Shown: positions 1 through 7,694 of the stretch, in pieces
How the letters are laid out: each line of letters begins with the position of its first letter
Position numbering within the stretch: position 1 is the stretch's first letter
Source of the DNA: JAFGOG01 sp034429215
GTDB lineage: Bacteria; Chloroflexota; Anaerolineae; JAAYZQ01
Reading direction: 5' to 3'
DNA length: 64,000 nt
Assembly: GCA_034429215.1 (NCBI GenBank)
Contig: DAOUGI010000009.1
Location: forward strand, 99,184-163,183
The notes under the pieces: generated by a model
The model's input: only the letters and a program-made list of their open reading frames with translations
The model's database searches: none
What the model was told of the DNA's origin: nothing
Program-made: the position numbers and the translations under genes

Positions 1-113
1 ATCTCGCCGGCCAGCCGGCCAATGACCTCCGGCCTGGCCGTCTCCGGCTCGGACTTGACGGTGATCACCGAGCCGCCCAGCTTGACGAAAACCAGGTCCT
101 CTTTAGCTTTCAT
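1..113 (-). CDS. Isopentenyl phosphate kinase, N-terminal fragment (cut by window edge)
   Basis: Only the first 37 codons are present. The reading begins MKAKEDLVFVKLGGSVITVK and continues through S-x-P-x-TARPEVIGRLAGE. The KLGGSVIT motif is the phosphate-binding glycine loop of the amino acid kinase fold, and the following K-S...TAR pattern fits isopentenyl phosphate kinases better than glutamate or aspartate kinases. The enzyme phosphorylates isopentenyl phosphate to isopentenyl diphosphate with ATP. Its ATG overlaps the TGA of the upstream small AcnX subunit (ATGA), so the genes are translationally coupled. The context of AcnX, UbiD and UbiX strongly supports this identity over other amino acid kinases. 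The catalytic C-terminal part, including the diagnostic active-site histidine, lies outside the window. Confidence 0.8.
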   Translation of the reverse strand, partial: MKAKEDLVFVKLGGSVITVKSEPETARPEVIGRLAGE

Positions 114-496
114 CGTTCCACCGTAATCCGCTCCCCGTCGACGCGCGCCCGGTCTCCGGTCCTGATCTGGGCAACGTCCACCAGGTCAACCATCGGGATG
201 CCGCCGATGATCGCCCCGACCGCCACAATCGCCTCGCTCTCGGCGTTGACGATGGCCGCCGGGGCGGTGCCCGAGCGGGCCATACGGTATAGGGTGTATG
301 AGCCGACGGTGCTCCCCTTGCCGGTGGGAAAGACCAGCACCCGGCCGGCCACGCACTGTCCCTGCAGCGGGTGTCCCGGCTCGACGACGATCCCGGTGTC
401 GGGGTCCACGCCGCCCAAAAAGCCGATCGGCTCCGGGGAGACCAGGGCGATCCCTTCGGCGGTCCCAGACTTGATGACTCGACCTCTCAGCTCCAT
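110..496 (-). CDS. Aconitase X small subunit, probable phosphomevalonate dehydratase small subunit
   Basis: A 128-residue protein of the AcnX swivel (DUF126) family, starting MELRGRVIKSGTAEG. It contains the family-typical G-x-VDPDTG (residues about 38-44), the swivel-loop sequence PTGKGSTVGSYTLY at about 65-78 and the NAESEAIVAVGAIIGGIP segment at about 92-109. The serine in GKGST is the usual catalytic residue of the swivel domain. The small subunit closes over the [Fe-S] site of the large subunit, whose gene overlaps it by 10 bases (ATGGAGCTGA). In archaea this heterodimer dehydrates mevalonate 5-phosphate to trans-anhydromevalonate 5-phosphate; other AcnX enzymes act on hydroxyproline derivatives. 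The neighbours UbiD, UbiX and isopentenyl phosphate kinase favour the mevalonate role. A longer in-frame start at 742 lies inside the large-subunit gene and gives non-family sequence, so it was rejected. Confidence 0.85.
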   Translation of the reverse strand: MELRGRVIKSGTAEGIALVSPEPIGFLGGVDPDTGIVVEPGHPLQGQCVAGRVLVFPTGKGSTVGSYTLYRMARSGTAPAAIVNAESEAIVAVGAIIGGIPMVDLVDVAQIRTGDRARVDGERITVER

Positions 497-1719
497 CTGC
501 CCGTCACCGCCGCTTTCAGGCACTGCTCCATCGTCCCAAAGCGCACCGCCAGGCCGCTGTGCGACGGGGCGTAGAGGGCCATCTTGGCCGAGTTGGTTGC
601 CATAGACCGAAAGCCGAGCTCGGCCACCGGCGCGACCACCAGGCAGGTGTCGGCCACCACCCGGCCACCGGCCGCCTCGATGCGCGCCACCAGGCCGGCC
701 TTTTCCGCCGCCCGGCGGATGGCCCGCGCGGTGGTGATCCACAGCGCGGCCGTCACGCGCCGCCCCTCCAAAAAGCCGGCGATCGCCTCTATCTCGGCCG
801 GCGAGGCGTGGGGGCAGCCCAGGCTCACCAGGTCTATCCGGTCCGCCGGCCCATTCAGGGCGGCATAGCCGGGCGCCAGGTCGTCGATCGCCAGGCGCTG
901 TACCTCTCTGCCGGGTTTGAAGGCGGCCGCCTCCGGCGTCGCCCCCTCGACGTGGTAGAGGGCCACCGCGCCGCTGGCAGCCATCGCCGCGCCCAGCGCT
1001 TTCAAATGCTCGATGCCCAATCGCCAGCCCTGGCCCATCGGGCCAGGATCTTTATCAAAACGAAAGTAGGGCACGCCGTTTTTGACCTGGCGGCCTACCA
1101 GGTAGCCGAGCGCGCCCAGATCGGCTTCGGAGGTGACCGGGCAGCGCACCTCGACGGCGGCGGTGGGCCGCCGGTTCTCATCCAGGTGGAGGCCGTAGCG
1201 GGCTGTCCGGCCGGCGATAGCCGCCGCCAGCGCGCTGGGTCCGCCCTCGCGGTTGGTCCGCGCCCCCAGCATCGAGTTGGCATAGCTCACCGCCGACGAC
1301 TCGGCCCAGGCCAGGTGCTGGCCGAGCTGGGGAAGGTGACCCACCAGGTAGGGGGTGCAGGTGCAGGTGGGGGTGATGCCCAACGCCTCGTAGGCGGCGA
1401 TGACCGCCCCCTGCTGCCGGGCAAACGCTTCCGAAAAGCCCAACTCGCGCCAGGCCAGGCGGTCCATGCCGGCCGGGTTGAGCGTCGCCGGCACCCGCGC
1501 CCGCGCGCCAAGAGCAGCCCACTCCTGCAGGAACTCTAGTCCGGCGTCGCCCAGGTTCTTGTAGCTGACGCCCGATACCTGGGCGCCGGCCACTGGCACC
1601 AGGTCGGCCGCGCCGTAGATCTGGCCCAGGGCGGCCACGATCTCGATCGCCTTTTGCACGCCCGGCCCGGCCTCGCCGGCCAGCATGGCCTGTTCGTCAG
1701 GCGTCAGGCGCAGTGTCAT
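487..1719 (-). CDS. Aconitase X catalytic (large) subunit, probable phosphomevalonate dehydratase large subunit
   Basis: A 410-residue AcnX catalytic-domain (DUF521) protein of normal length. Visible family features include SYKNLGDAG (about 52-60), TCTCTPYLVGH (118-128), SSAVSYANSMLGARTNREGG (141-160), SLGCPHAS (299-306), VADTCLVV (355-362) and a C-terminal NSAKMALYAPSHSG-x-x-VRFG block (376-395). Cysteines near 119/121, 302 and 359 are positioned to be the iron-sulfur ligands; that assignment is from family knowledge, not shown here. With the overlapping small subunit it should form a hydro-lyase. The flanking UbiD-family decarboxylase and isopentenyl phosphate kinase make mevalonate 5-phosphate the most likely substrate. 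The alternative is a hydroxyproline-type dehydratase, but no proline-catabolic gene is nearby. Its start overlaps the ubiD-like gene by 23 bases. Confidence 0.88.
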   Translation of the reverse strand: MTLRLTPDEQAMLAGEAGPGVQKAIEIVAALGQIYGAADLVPVAGAQVSGVSYKNLGDAGLEFLQEWAALGARARVPATLNPAGMDRLAWRELGFSEAFARQQGAVIAAYEALGITPTCTCTPYLVGHLPQLGQHLAWAESSAVSYANSMLGARTNREGGPSALAAAIAGRTARYGLHLDENRRPTAAVEVRCPVTSEADLGALGYLVGRQVKNGVPYFRFDKDPGPMGQGWRLGIEHLKALGAAMAASGAVALYHVEGATPEAAAFKPGREVQRLAIDDLAPGYAALNGPADRIDLVSLGCPHASPAEIEAIAGFLEGRRVTAALWITTARAIRRAAEKAGLVARIEAAGGRVVADTCLVVAPVAELGFRSMATNSAKMALYAPSHSGLAVRFGTMEQCLKAAVTGRWS

Positions 1720-3031
1720 AGCCCACCTTGTGAAAGCCGTTTCGCTCCGCTTCGGTCAGGGACCGGCCTGTGCGGTCGGCCCACGGGATCGTCGCATCGA
1801 GCCCCATCTTGGCCGAGCGGGCCTTGAGCCCAGGCGCCAGCTTGGCCGACGGGTCCAGGCTGCTGCTGGGCTGGTCGGGCAGCACCACCAGGTCCTGGTC
1901 GGCCTGGAAGCGGGTGGCGATGGCCCACTCCACCGCCGCCGGATCGTACAGGTCTACGTCGTCGTCCACCACTACCACGTGCTTGAGCGAGCCGTGGCCT
2001 CGGAAAGCGGCCTCGATCGCCCGGCGCCCATCCTCGGGCCTGTGCTTGGCGATCTGCACCACGGCGTGCAGCCAGTTCATGCCGCCCGGAGTGATGTTCA
2101 CAGCCCGGCAGTCGGCCACCTCGGCCACCGCCTGAAACAGGGTCGGCTCGCGGGGCAGGCCCATCAGCAGTTTGTGCTCCAGGCCGCCGGGCAGCAGCGC
2201 GTGGTAGACAGGCTCGCGGCGGTGGGTCAGGCAGTCGATCTGGATCACCGGCTGGGGCCGGACAATGTCCCACGTTTCGGTCAGGTCGATGAACGGTCCT
2301 TCATCGGTGAGCTGGGCGGTGATGCGCCCTTCCAGGACCGCCTCACACTCGGCCGGCGCCTCCAGGTCGACCGTCAGGCAGCGGACCAGTGGGGTGGGGG
2401 CCAGGGCGTTGGCGATGGCCAGCTCGTCGACGCCCTTGGCCGGGCTCATGGCTGCGGCCAGCAGGACGTGGATCGGCGCGCCCAGGCAGATAGCTACCTC
2501 CAAATCGCGTCCGGCGGCGACCGCTTTGTGCCAGGCGGTGTCGGTGCCGCGGCCCTCGACGATACGGGCCGTAAAGCTGTGCGGGCCGGTCTGCATCAGG
2601 CGGTGAAAGCAGGCGTTGCGGCCATAATCGGGGTCGCGGATGATCGCCACCGCCGCCGTGATATATGGCCCGCCGTCGCCGGGCAGGTGTTTCAGAATCG
2701 GCAAGCGGTCCAGGTTAGGGGCGCGGTCAACGGCCTCCTGGCAGGGAGCCTCTGTCACCTGGACGGGCGGGGATGGCCGGCGCAGCGCCTCGATCAGCCT
2801 CGGGACGATGCCGGCAGCGTCGGTGCCCAAGGCCCAGGCAAAATGCTCGCGCCGGGCGCATACCCCGGCGGCCACCTGCCAGCCGGGCCGCTGCGGGTCG
2901 GCGAACAGGAGCGGCTGCTCCTGCCGGGCGTGGATCAGGCGGGCCATCTCCAGGTGCGGATCTGCCGGCTGATCGAGCCTGACCAGGCGGCCCTGAGTTT
3001 CAGCCCAGGCGAGGAAGTGTCTCAGGTTCAT
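1697..3031 (-). CDS. UbiD-family prenylated-FMN decarboxylase, probable trans-anhydromevalonate phosphate decarboxylase
   Basis: A 444-residue UbiD-family protein. It starts MNLRHFLAWAETQGRLVRLD and shows the prenyl-FMN and metal-binding region ITAAVAIIRDPDYGRNACF (about 127-145), the LGAPIHVLLAAAMSP segment (about 188-202) and the AECEAVLEG...EGPFIDLT block (about 230-255) that carries the acidic catalytic residues of the family. UbiD enzymes are reversible (de)carboxylases needing prenylated FMN, supplied by UbiX, whose gene lies 3 bases upstream. In the archaeal mevalonate pathway the UbiD homologue decarboxylates trans-anhydromevalonate 5-phosphate to isopentenyl phosphate, the substrate of the kinase at the end of this operon. 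A role in aromatic acid decarboxylation cannot be excluded from sequence alone, but no aromatic gene is nearby. Confidence 0.87.
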   Translation of the reverse strand: MNLRHFLAWAETQGRLVRLDQPADPHLEMARLIHARQEQPLLFADPQRPGWQVAAGVCARREHFAWALGTDAAGIVPRLIEALRRPSPPVQVTEAPCQEAVDRAPNLDRLPILKHLPGDGGPYITAAVAIIRDPDYGRNACFHRLMQTGPHSFTARIVEGRGTDTAWHKAVAAGRDLEVAICLGAPIHVLLAAAMSPAKGVDELAIANALAPTPLVRCLTVDLEAPAECEAVLEGRITAQLTDEGPFIDLTETWDIVRPQPVIQIDCLTHRREPVYHALLPGGLEHKLLMGLPREPTLFQAVAEVADCRAVNITPGGMNWLHAVVQIAKHRPEDGRRAIEAAFRGHGSLKHVVVVDDDVDLYDPAAVEWAIATRFQADQDLVVLPDQPSSSLDPSAKLAPGLKARSAKMGLDATIPWADRTGRSLTEAERNGFHKVGYDTAPDA

Positions 3032-3034
3032 CCC

Positions 3035-3607
3035 TCATTCTCCCCTGGTGCCGTATGCATCCGGCGGCCAGCGCCGGTACAGACCGTGCTCTATTTGCAG
3101 CAGATCGAGCACCTTGCCCACAAAAAAGTCGGTCACGTCGTTCACCGTCTGGGGTTGGGGATAGTAGGCCATCATCGGCGGCAGGATGATCGCCCCGGCC
3201 AGTTTGGCCAGGCGCATATTCTCGATCGCCGGCAAGGAGAGCGGCGTCTCACGGGCCATGAGCACCAGGGGCCGGCCCATGCGCAGCATCACGTCGGCGG
3301 CCCGCCCGATCAGATCGCTGGCATAACCATGGGCAACGGCCGACAAGGTTTTCATCGAGCAGGGCACGACGGCCATCGCCTGGGGCGCGCGCGAGGAACT
3401 GGAGATGGGCGCGCTCAGATCGTCGGGCGCCCAACGGTGGGTGGCCGGCAAGCGTACGTCCGGCCCGACTTCTTGGGCGAGGACCGGCTCGGCGCCACCG
3501 GACACGATCAGGTGAACGGTATGAACGGCCTGCTCGGCCAGCAGATCCAAGAGCCGGACGCCGATCACGACCCCGGAAGCGCCGGTGATGGCCACGACGA
3601 TTTCCAT
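3035..3607 (-). CDS. ubiX: UbiX-type flavin prenyltransferase
   Basis: A 190-residue flavoprotein. It begins MEIVVAITGASGVVIGVRLL with the GASG phosphate-binding loop, and carries ISSSSR, VVPCSMKTLSAVAHG, DLIGRAADVMLR, ARETPLS and NMRLAKLAGAIILPPMMAYY, which match the UbiX/Pad1 active-site blocks (serines, CSMKT, RETPLS). It attaches a dimethylallyl group to FMN, making the prenylated FMN required by the neighbouring UbiD-family enzyme. The prenyl donor is itself an isoprenoid, so the cofactor depends on the pathway encoded here. It is the first gene of the five-gene operon. No clear promoter is visible between it and the rplY terminator, so the start of transcription is uncertain. Confidence 0.93.
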   Translation of the reverse strand: MEIVVAITGASGVVIGVRLLDLLAEQAVHTVHLIVSGGAEPVLAQEVGPDVRLPATHRWAPDDLSAPISSSSRAPQAMAVVPCSMKTLSAVAHGYASDLIGRAADVMLRMGRPLVLMARETPLSLPAIENMRLAKLAGAIILPPMMAYYPQPQTVNDVTDFFVGKVLDLLQIEHGLYRRWPPDAYGTRGE

Positions 3608-3684
3608 TGTCGTATCCTCTCTTTGAGAGACTTCCTAACCCTCTCCCCAAGGGGGCGAGGGCGACTCGGTCCACCTCAATAGAA

Positions 3685-3719
3685 AAGGGACCACGCTGAC
3701 AGCCTGGGCGTGGTCCCTT
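3685..3719 (-). terminator. Intrinsic terminator of rplY
   Basis: A perfect 12-bp inverted repeat (AAGGGACCACGC / GCGTGGTCCCTT) with an 11-base loop. On the minus strand it is followed by TTTTCT. It lies about 60 bases downstream of the rplY stop and separates rplY from the ubiX operon. Confidence 0.85.
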
Positions 3720-3780
3720 GATCCCCATTGATTGGGTGAATTGCCGTTTCCTTGGGGCTTGTCTTGCAGCGCTGGAGCGG

Positions 3781-4416
3781 CTATTCCTCCGTCTCTGCTT
3801 CGGCCTCTGCTGCCGCTACCTCACCCGGAACCTCGGCTACCTCCACGACCTCCTCGACGACCTTCACGTGCTGCAAGCTGACGACGACATCGTCCGGCTT
3901 GTGGAGCGCGGTGATCCCGGACGGCAGCTCCAGGTCCCCGATCAGGATAGTGTCGTGGATGTTGACCAGGCCGGATATGTCTACCGTGATGTGATCCTGC
4001 AGATCATTGGGCAGGCACTCTACATCCAGGATCGAGATCTGTTGGTTGAGCAGCACATCGCCTGCTGCAACAAGCGGCGATTGGCCCACAAAGTGGATCG
4101 GAATGCTGGTCTTGACCGTTTCGGTCATCCGGACCTGGTAAAAGTCCACGTGCTGGATCCGACCGGTGAGCGTATGGCGCTGGATTTCGCGGACCAGGAC
4201 CGCACGCGGCTGGGCCTCTTGATCGACAAACAGGTTGATCAGCATCGATCCGGCTTGGCGCAACGTCTTGTCCACGGCGCGTTCGGGCGCCTGGATCATC
4301 TTGGGTGGTGTGTCTGGCCCAAAGATCACAGCCGGGATTAGGCCCTCGTTTCGCAGCTTTCTGACTTTTTTCCCTTCGACAGTCCTGCTGGCTGACTGTA
4401 ATTCAACACGTTCCAT
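3781..4416 (-). CDS. rplY: 50S ribosomal protein L25 (CTC family)
   Basis: A 211-residue protein with the two-domain layout of CTC/TL5-type L25. The N-terminal 5S rRNA-binding domain is about residues 1-93 (MERVELQSASRTVEGKKVRK... with VRKLRNEGLIPAVIFG and DFYQV), followed by a C-terminal beta domain (about 100-190). The last 25 residues are an acidic Glu/Ala/Val tail, common in this family. It binds 5S rRNA in the large ribosomal subunit. The gene stands alone between its own consensus-like promoter (4467-4495) and a strong terminator (3685-3719), so it is probably monocistronic. Confidence 0.97.
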   Translation of the reverse strand: MERVELQSASRTVEGKKVRKLRNEGLIPAVIFGPDTPPKMIQAPERAVDKTLRQAGSMLINLFVDQEAQPRAVLVREIQRHTLTGRIQHVDFYQVRMTETVKTSIPIHFVGQSPLVAAGDVLLNQQISILDVECLPNDLQDHITVDISGLVNIHDTILIGDLELPSGITALHKPDDVVVSLQHVKVVEEVVEVAEVPGEVAAAEAEAETEE

Positions 4417-4466
4417 AAGACTTCTCCTGCGATTCCGTTAAGTTAGAGTTTCCAAAACAGCGACCT

Positions 4467-4495
4467 ATTGTAATGCAAAAGCTTTCTTTCGTCAA
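4467..4495 (-). promoter_or_regulatory. Sigma70-type promoter for rplY
   Basis: On the minus strand TTGACG and TACAAT are separated by exactly 17 bases, about 50 bases upstream of the rplY ATG. Predicted by eye. Confidence 0.75.
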
Positions 4496-4515
4496 AAACC
4501 AACAGGCAACAAACA

Positions 4516-4553
4516 AACTGCCCGGGCCTCGCCGCAGGCGGACTCGGGCAGTT
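4516..4553 (-). terminator. Terminator of the LysM-PA14 gene
   Basis: A 9-bp perfect stem (AACTGCCCG / CGGGCAGTT) with a GC-rich loop lies just after the LysM-PA14 stop. On the minus strand it is followed by a T-rich run (TTTGTTTGTT). Confidence 0.7.
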
Positions 4554-4570
4554 GATCGCATTGGTATCTG

Positions 4571-5995
4571 TTACTTCTTTGCCCACGACACCTTGGCTAC
4601 GGCCAGCCCGTTGTTCTCGAAATACCGCACCCTGACGTGATGTGTCCCTGCCGGCACGTACAGCTCAGCCCAATAGGTGCGGACCGACGAGACGTGCCAT
4701 TCGTCTATGATCAGATTGCCGTCCAGGTAGACGCGGATGCCATCGTCGGCTGTGGCCGTGAAGCGGTAGGTTCCTGCTGCAAAGTTAAAGTCGCCGTTCC
4801 ACACTACAGAGAAGGAATCGGCGTGAACGCCTGCCACCGGCGATTTGTTTCCCCAGTTATAGTTGACGGCGTTTTCGTTGCGGGTCACTACCGGGTCTCC
4901 CGACAGGGAGGTGTTGTTAAAGTACTTAGCGGTCCAGGGGCCGGTAGCTGCCACTTTAGCCCACGATACCTTGATCCTGGCGGCACCGGCCGCCTCATAG
5001 TACCTGACTCGCACCTCATGCACGCCTTTGCTGAGCTTAACATCCTTGACATAAGTCGCATTGCCGGCGTCATGCCATTCGTCGATAATTGGCGTGCCGT
5101 CGATCCGTACCACTACGCCGTCGTCGGCATTGACCGTGAAGCGGTAGGTGCCGGCCTCGAAACTCACATTCCGTACCCAGCGCACCGAAAAGTTGTCGGC
5201 CGGTACGCCGGCGACGGGAGAGCCGCCGCCCCAATCATAGTCTATGGCGTGGGTTTCGGTGCGGGTGAGGACCGGCGGTGGGGTGAGTGACCGGTTGCTA
5301 AAATACTCAACTGTCCAGGTGGTCGGCGGTGGGGCGGCCACGCGCTCTGTCCAGAACTTGATCCTGGCCAGGCCGGTCTGCTCATAATAGTCGATCCGCA
5401 CGGTGTGGTTGCCGGCGGTCATCTGCCTGTCGGCGGCATAGTGGGCGACTGGCGTTATGTGCCATTGGTCGATCACCAACTGGCCGTCGATGTACAGGCG
5501 GACGCCGTCGTCCACTTCGACGTGGAAGCGATAGTTGGCAGCCGCGAATTTGAGTGTGGCGGTAAAGCGCGCCGAAAAGTTGTCGGCGCCGACGCCGCTG
5601 CCCACGGCCTTCGATCCCCAGTTAAAGTTCACGCCGGTATAGTTGCGGGTGAACTTGGGGTTGCCGCTCAGATCGCGGTTGTTCCAGAATTTGCCCGTCC
5701 AAGACCCGGTTGGTGTGCCTCCGCCCCCGCAGGGGTAGGGGATCGTGAGCCGTTGGCCGGGATAAATCAGGTTCGGGTTTCTGATGTTGTTGCAGCAGAT
5801 GATGGCATCCACGGTGGTGCCGTAGCGTGCAGCGATGACTTTTAGATACTCGCCCTGCTTGACAACGTGGGTGGTGTAGCAGCAGGTCGCACAGCAGGTA
5901 TCGTAGCTGGCGCCGGAAGCATGGCTATCCTGAGGAGAGACCAACCCGGCCAGCATGACAACTAACGACAAAACAATCAACAGACGCAGTTTCAT
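4571..5995 (-). CDS. Secreted LysM protein with three PA14-like domains
   Basis: A 474-residue exported protein. A signal peptide (MKLRLLIVLSLVVMLAGLVS, cleavage near SHASG) precedes a Cys-rich stretch and one LysM domain (about 42-88: HVVKQGEYLKVIAARYGTT...NLIYPGQRLTIPYPC). Three tandem repeats of about 120 residues follow, each starting W-x-x-x-[YF]-[FW]-[NS]-N-x-x-L and containing NW/DWG, the ADNFS-like strand, an ADDG-hR-hYhDG turn and IDEWH. These are PA14-type carbohydrate-binding domains. The likely role is binding peptidoglycan or surface glycans; no catalytic domain is present. The ATG at 5995 is preferred over an in-frame GTG at 6004 because AAAGGGGTGA sits just upstream. It has its own promoter and terminator. 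Confidence 0.88.
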   Translation of the reverse strand: MKLRLLIVLSLVVMLAGLVSPQDSHASGASYDTCCATCCYTTHVVKQGEYLKVIAARYGTTVDAIICCNNIRNPNLIYPGQRLTIPYPCGGGGTPTGSWTGKFWNNRDLSGNPKFTRNYTGVNFNWGSKAVGSGVGADNFSARFTATLKFAAANYRFHVEVDDGVRLYIDGQLVIDQWHITPVAHYAADRQMTAGNHTVRIDYYEQTGLARIKFWTERVAAPPPTTWTVEYFSNRSLTPPPVLTRTETHAIDYDWGGGSPVAGVPADNFSVRWVRNVSFEAGTYRFTVNADDGVVVRIDGTPIIDEWHDAGNATYVKDVKLSKGVHEVRVRYYEAAGAARIKVSWAKVAATGPWTAKYFNNTSLSGDPVVTRNENAVNYNWGNKSPVAGVHADSFSVVWNGDFNFAAGTYRFTATADDGIRVYLDGNLIIDEWHVSSVRTYWAELYVPAGTHHVRVRYFENNGLAVAKVSWAKK

Positions 5996-6055
5996 CGGTA
6001 TCACCCCTTTCCCTTCGCAAGGTGCCGCACAACAAAAGGTTCAGTTACGACAATT

Positions 6056-6084
6056 ATTATACACCATATCGTCTGAAATTGCAA
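6056..6084 (-). promoter_or_regulatory. Sigma70-type promoter for the LysM-PA14 gene
   Basis: Minus-strand TTGCAA, 17-base spacer, TATAAT. The predicted 5' leader is about 55 bases. Confidence 0.75.
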
Positions 6085-6145
6085 TACCCCAAACGCGCAA
6101 TTTCGGCGGAACCCCAACCTGTTGTGGGCTGAGCAGCGGGAACTA

Positions 6146-6793
6146 CTACATCTCGCGTACGTCCGTTAGCTTGAGCTCCTCGATCTGTGCCAAGGCGTCG
6201 AGCAGCAGCTTGTGGTCTACGTTTCGCACTTTCATGACCATGCCGGCCTTGGTCGGGTCTTCAGACAGGAATGCCCCGCTGGCCGAGATATAGCCTCCCA
6301 GTTTGGCTATGGCTGTAGTGACCTTGGCAAACTCGCCTGCCCGATCCGGAACTTCCATGGTGATGCGCAGGCCTTTCTGCCGTGCGGCGAACATCTCCAA
6401 GAAAACGCGGAACAGGTCGGTCTCGGTAATCATACCCACCAACTGACCCTTGCGCACGACCGGCAGACAACCGATCTTGTGTTCCAGCATCAGTTGTGCT
6501 GCCTCTTCGATGGGGCAATCCTCTGTCGTCGTGATCACCTCGCGGATCATGACATCCTTGACCTTGATCCGATCAAGCAGGTAATGGATCTCCCACGTGC
6601 TGAGCGATGTCGCGGCCGAAGGCTGCGCCTTGAGAAGGTCGCTTTCGGCCACCAGCCCGACCATATTGCCGGCCTTGTTCATCACCGGCAGATGGCGAAC
6701 GTCCTGCTCCTGCATGTAGCGGTGGGTGTCGGCAAGCGATTCGTCCTCCGAAATGGTCAGCGGGTGTTTGGTCATCCGGTCTTTGATTAACAT
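6146..6793 (-). CDS. CBS-domain pair plus ACT-like domain protein (AcuB-like)
   Basis: A 215-residue cytoplasmic protein. Two CBS motifs occupy about 1-58 (LIKDRMTKHPLTISEDESL...HLPVMNKAGNMVGLVAESDLL) and about 76-134 (VKDVMIREVITTTEDCPI...GCLPVVRKGQLVGMITETDLF). They are followed by an ACT-like domain (about 140-212: ITMEVPDRAGEFAKVTTAIAKLGGYI). CBS pairs bind adenine nucleotides and ACT domains bind amino acids or other small ligands, so it is probably a metabolic sensor. The architecture is that of AcuB, but no acetoin genes are nearby. A strong ribosome-binding site (AGGAGGAGG) precedes the ATG. The regulated partner is unknown. Confidence 0.9.
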   Translation of the reverse strand: MLIKDRMTKHPLTISEDESLADTHRYMQEQDVRHLPVMNKAGNMVGLVAESDLLKAQPSAATSLSTWEIHYLLDRIKVKDVMIREVITTTEDCPIEEAAQLMLEHKIGCLPVVRKGQLVGMITETDLFRVFLEMFAARQKGLRITMEVPDRAGEFAKVTTAIAKLGGYISASGAFLSEDPTKAGMVMKVRNVDHKLLLDALAQIEELKLTDVREM

Positions 6794-6910
6794 GGTCCTC
6801 CTCCTAAAGTAAGTGGTATGTCAAAAGGAATCACACCTTGCCGGCGGGCATAGCGGCACCGCCCGATCGACGGCTTGGCTGCGCCAGGCTGGTCCGGCAA
6901 AGCACGCGGC

Positions 6911-7237
6911 TTACGATGGCGGCGTTTCGCCGGACTCGGTCAGGTCCACTACTGAGTCGTATGACCCGTAGGGATTTTCGACGTAATCGTCGGCGTGCCA
7001 ATCATCGAGCCACTCTTTCCCATCTACCAGGTAGCGAAATCGGTACCGTTTGCCTTCCTGCAGCTCGATGGTTACTTTCCAGTTGGCGTCTGAACGGTTG
7101 TGGGTCATCGGCGTGGCGCGGGTGTCCCAGTCGTTGAACTCGCCCACCAGGTTGACCCGCTCGGCCCACATCGTCGAAGGCAGCTCGAAAGTAACGCGCA
7201 CCATCCCCTTTTTTGTTGACGGCTTTTTGGTGATCAT
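6911..7237 (-). CDS. Stand-alone CBM48 / AMPK-type glycogen-binding domain protein
   Basis: A 108-residue protein consisting almost only of a CBM48 early-set domain: VRVTFELPSTMWAERVNLVG, then EFNDWD, then W-K-V-T-IELQEGKRYRFRYLVDG, W and a final NPYGSYDSVVDL strand. These are the glycogen-binding residues of AMP-kinase beta and of branching-enzyme N-termini. It has no catalytic domain, so it probably binds alpha-glucan as an adaptor or regulator. The start at 7237 is chosen over upstream in-frame starts because GGGGAGAGGG lies just before it and upstream sequence is non-family. It is transcribed from the consensus promoter at 7325-7353 with a leader of about 80 bases. Confidence 0.85.
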   Translation of the reverse strand: MITKKPSTKKGMVRVTFELPSTMWAERVNLVGEFNDWDTRATPMTHNRSDANWKVTIELQEGKRYRFRYLVDGKEWLDDWHADDYVENPYGSYDSVVDLTESGETPPS

Positions 7238-7324
7238 GACCCTCTCCCCAAACTGCTCTACCGCAAGCCGGATGCCCTGTCTGGCCGTCCATCTAGTGCC
7301 AGAGAGCCTCTCCAGTTTGGCGCA

Positions 7325-7353
7325 ATTATAGCGCAAACAGGCAAATGTGTCAA
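7325..7353 (-). promoter_or_regulatory. Perfect-consensus sigma70 promoter for the CBM48 gene
   Basis: Minus-strand TTGACA and TATAAT, both matching consensus exactly, separated by 17 bases. Confidence 0.85.
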
Positions 7354-7361
7354 CCTGGCTC

Positions 7362-7387
7362 GATTTTGGATTTCCGATTTTGGATTG
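7362..7387. repeat. Dispersed AATCCAAAATC-type repeat, copy 1
   Basis: GATTTTGGATTTCCGATTTT and following bases form two near-copies of an 11-12-base unit. Related sequence in the opposite orientation occurs at 12730-12769 and 55648-55674. Confidence 0.65.
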
Positions 7388-7596
7388 CCCACGCTCCCGC
7401 GCGGGCACGTCCATCTTGGCGTTCTGCGCCCACGATCAGGCGCAGCTTTGCGCGGGAATGCAGGCCAGACATTGCTCGTTCCTGTATTGAAAGTATTGCT
7501 TTTAGATATAATAGGTCGCCTGGCCCTCTGCATTTTCTCGGCGATCCGCTGGTCCTGCCCTGACCCGTACCACCATCATGCCTGCCGGCCCGCCGC

Positions 7597-7625
7597 TTGC
7601 GCTTTCCGCTGTCTTGAGGTAGAAT
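7597..7625 (+). promoter_or_regulatory. Promoter for the substrate-binding lipoprotein
   Basis: TTGCGC, 17-base spacer, TAGAAT, about 70 bases upstream of the preferred start codon. Confidence 0.55.
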
Positions 7626-7694
7626 CCAGCACCAGGCAGGCAAAACCAGTCTCACGTTTCGCGCCGAACCACTGTGATGGAATGTAAAAGATCG

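Larger units (their letters stand above)
7238..7694. other. Divergent intergenic region without a gene
   Basis: These 457 bases between divergent genes hold the minus-strand promoter of the CBM48 gene, a short dispersed repeat (7362-7387), an AT-rich stretch near 7480-7512 with a TATAAT, and the plus-strand promoter of the binding-protein gene. No reading frame here has recognisable protein features. Confidence 0.6.

Noticed and set aside
1685..3682. Long open frame on the plus strand opposite ubiD and ubiX (665 codons).
   Set aside because: It is antisense to clear UbiD and UbiX genes and has low-complexity, non-family sequence caused by high GC third positions.
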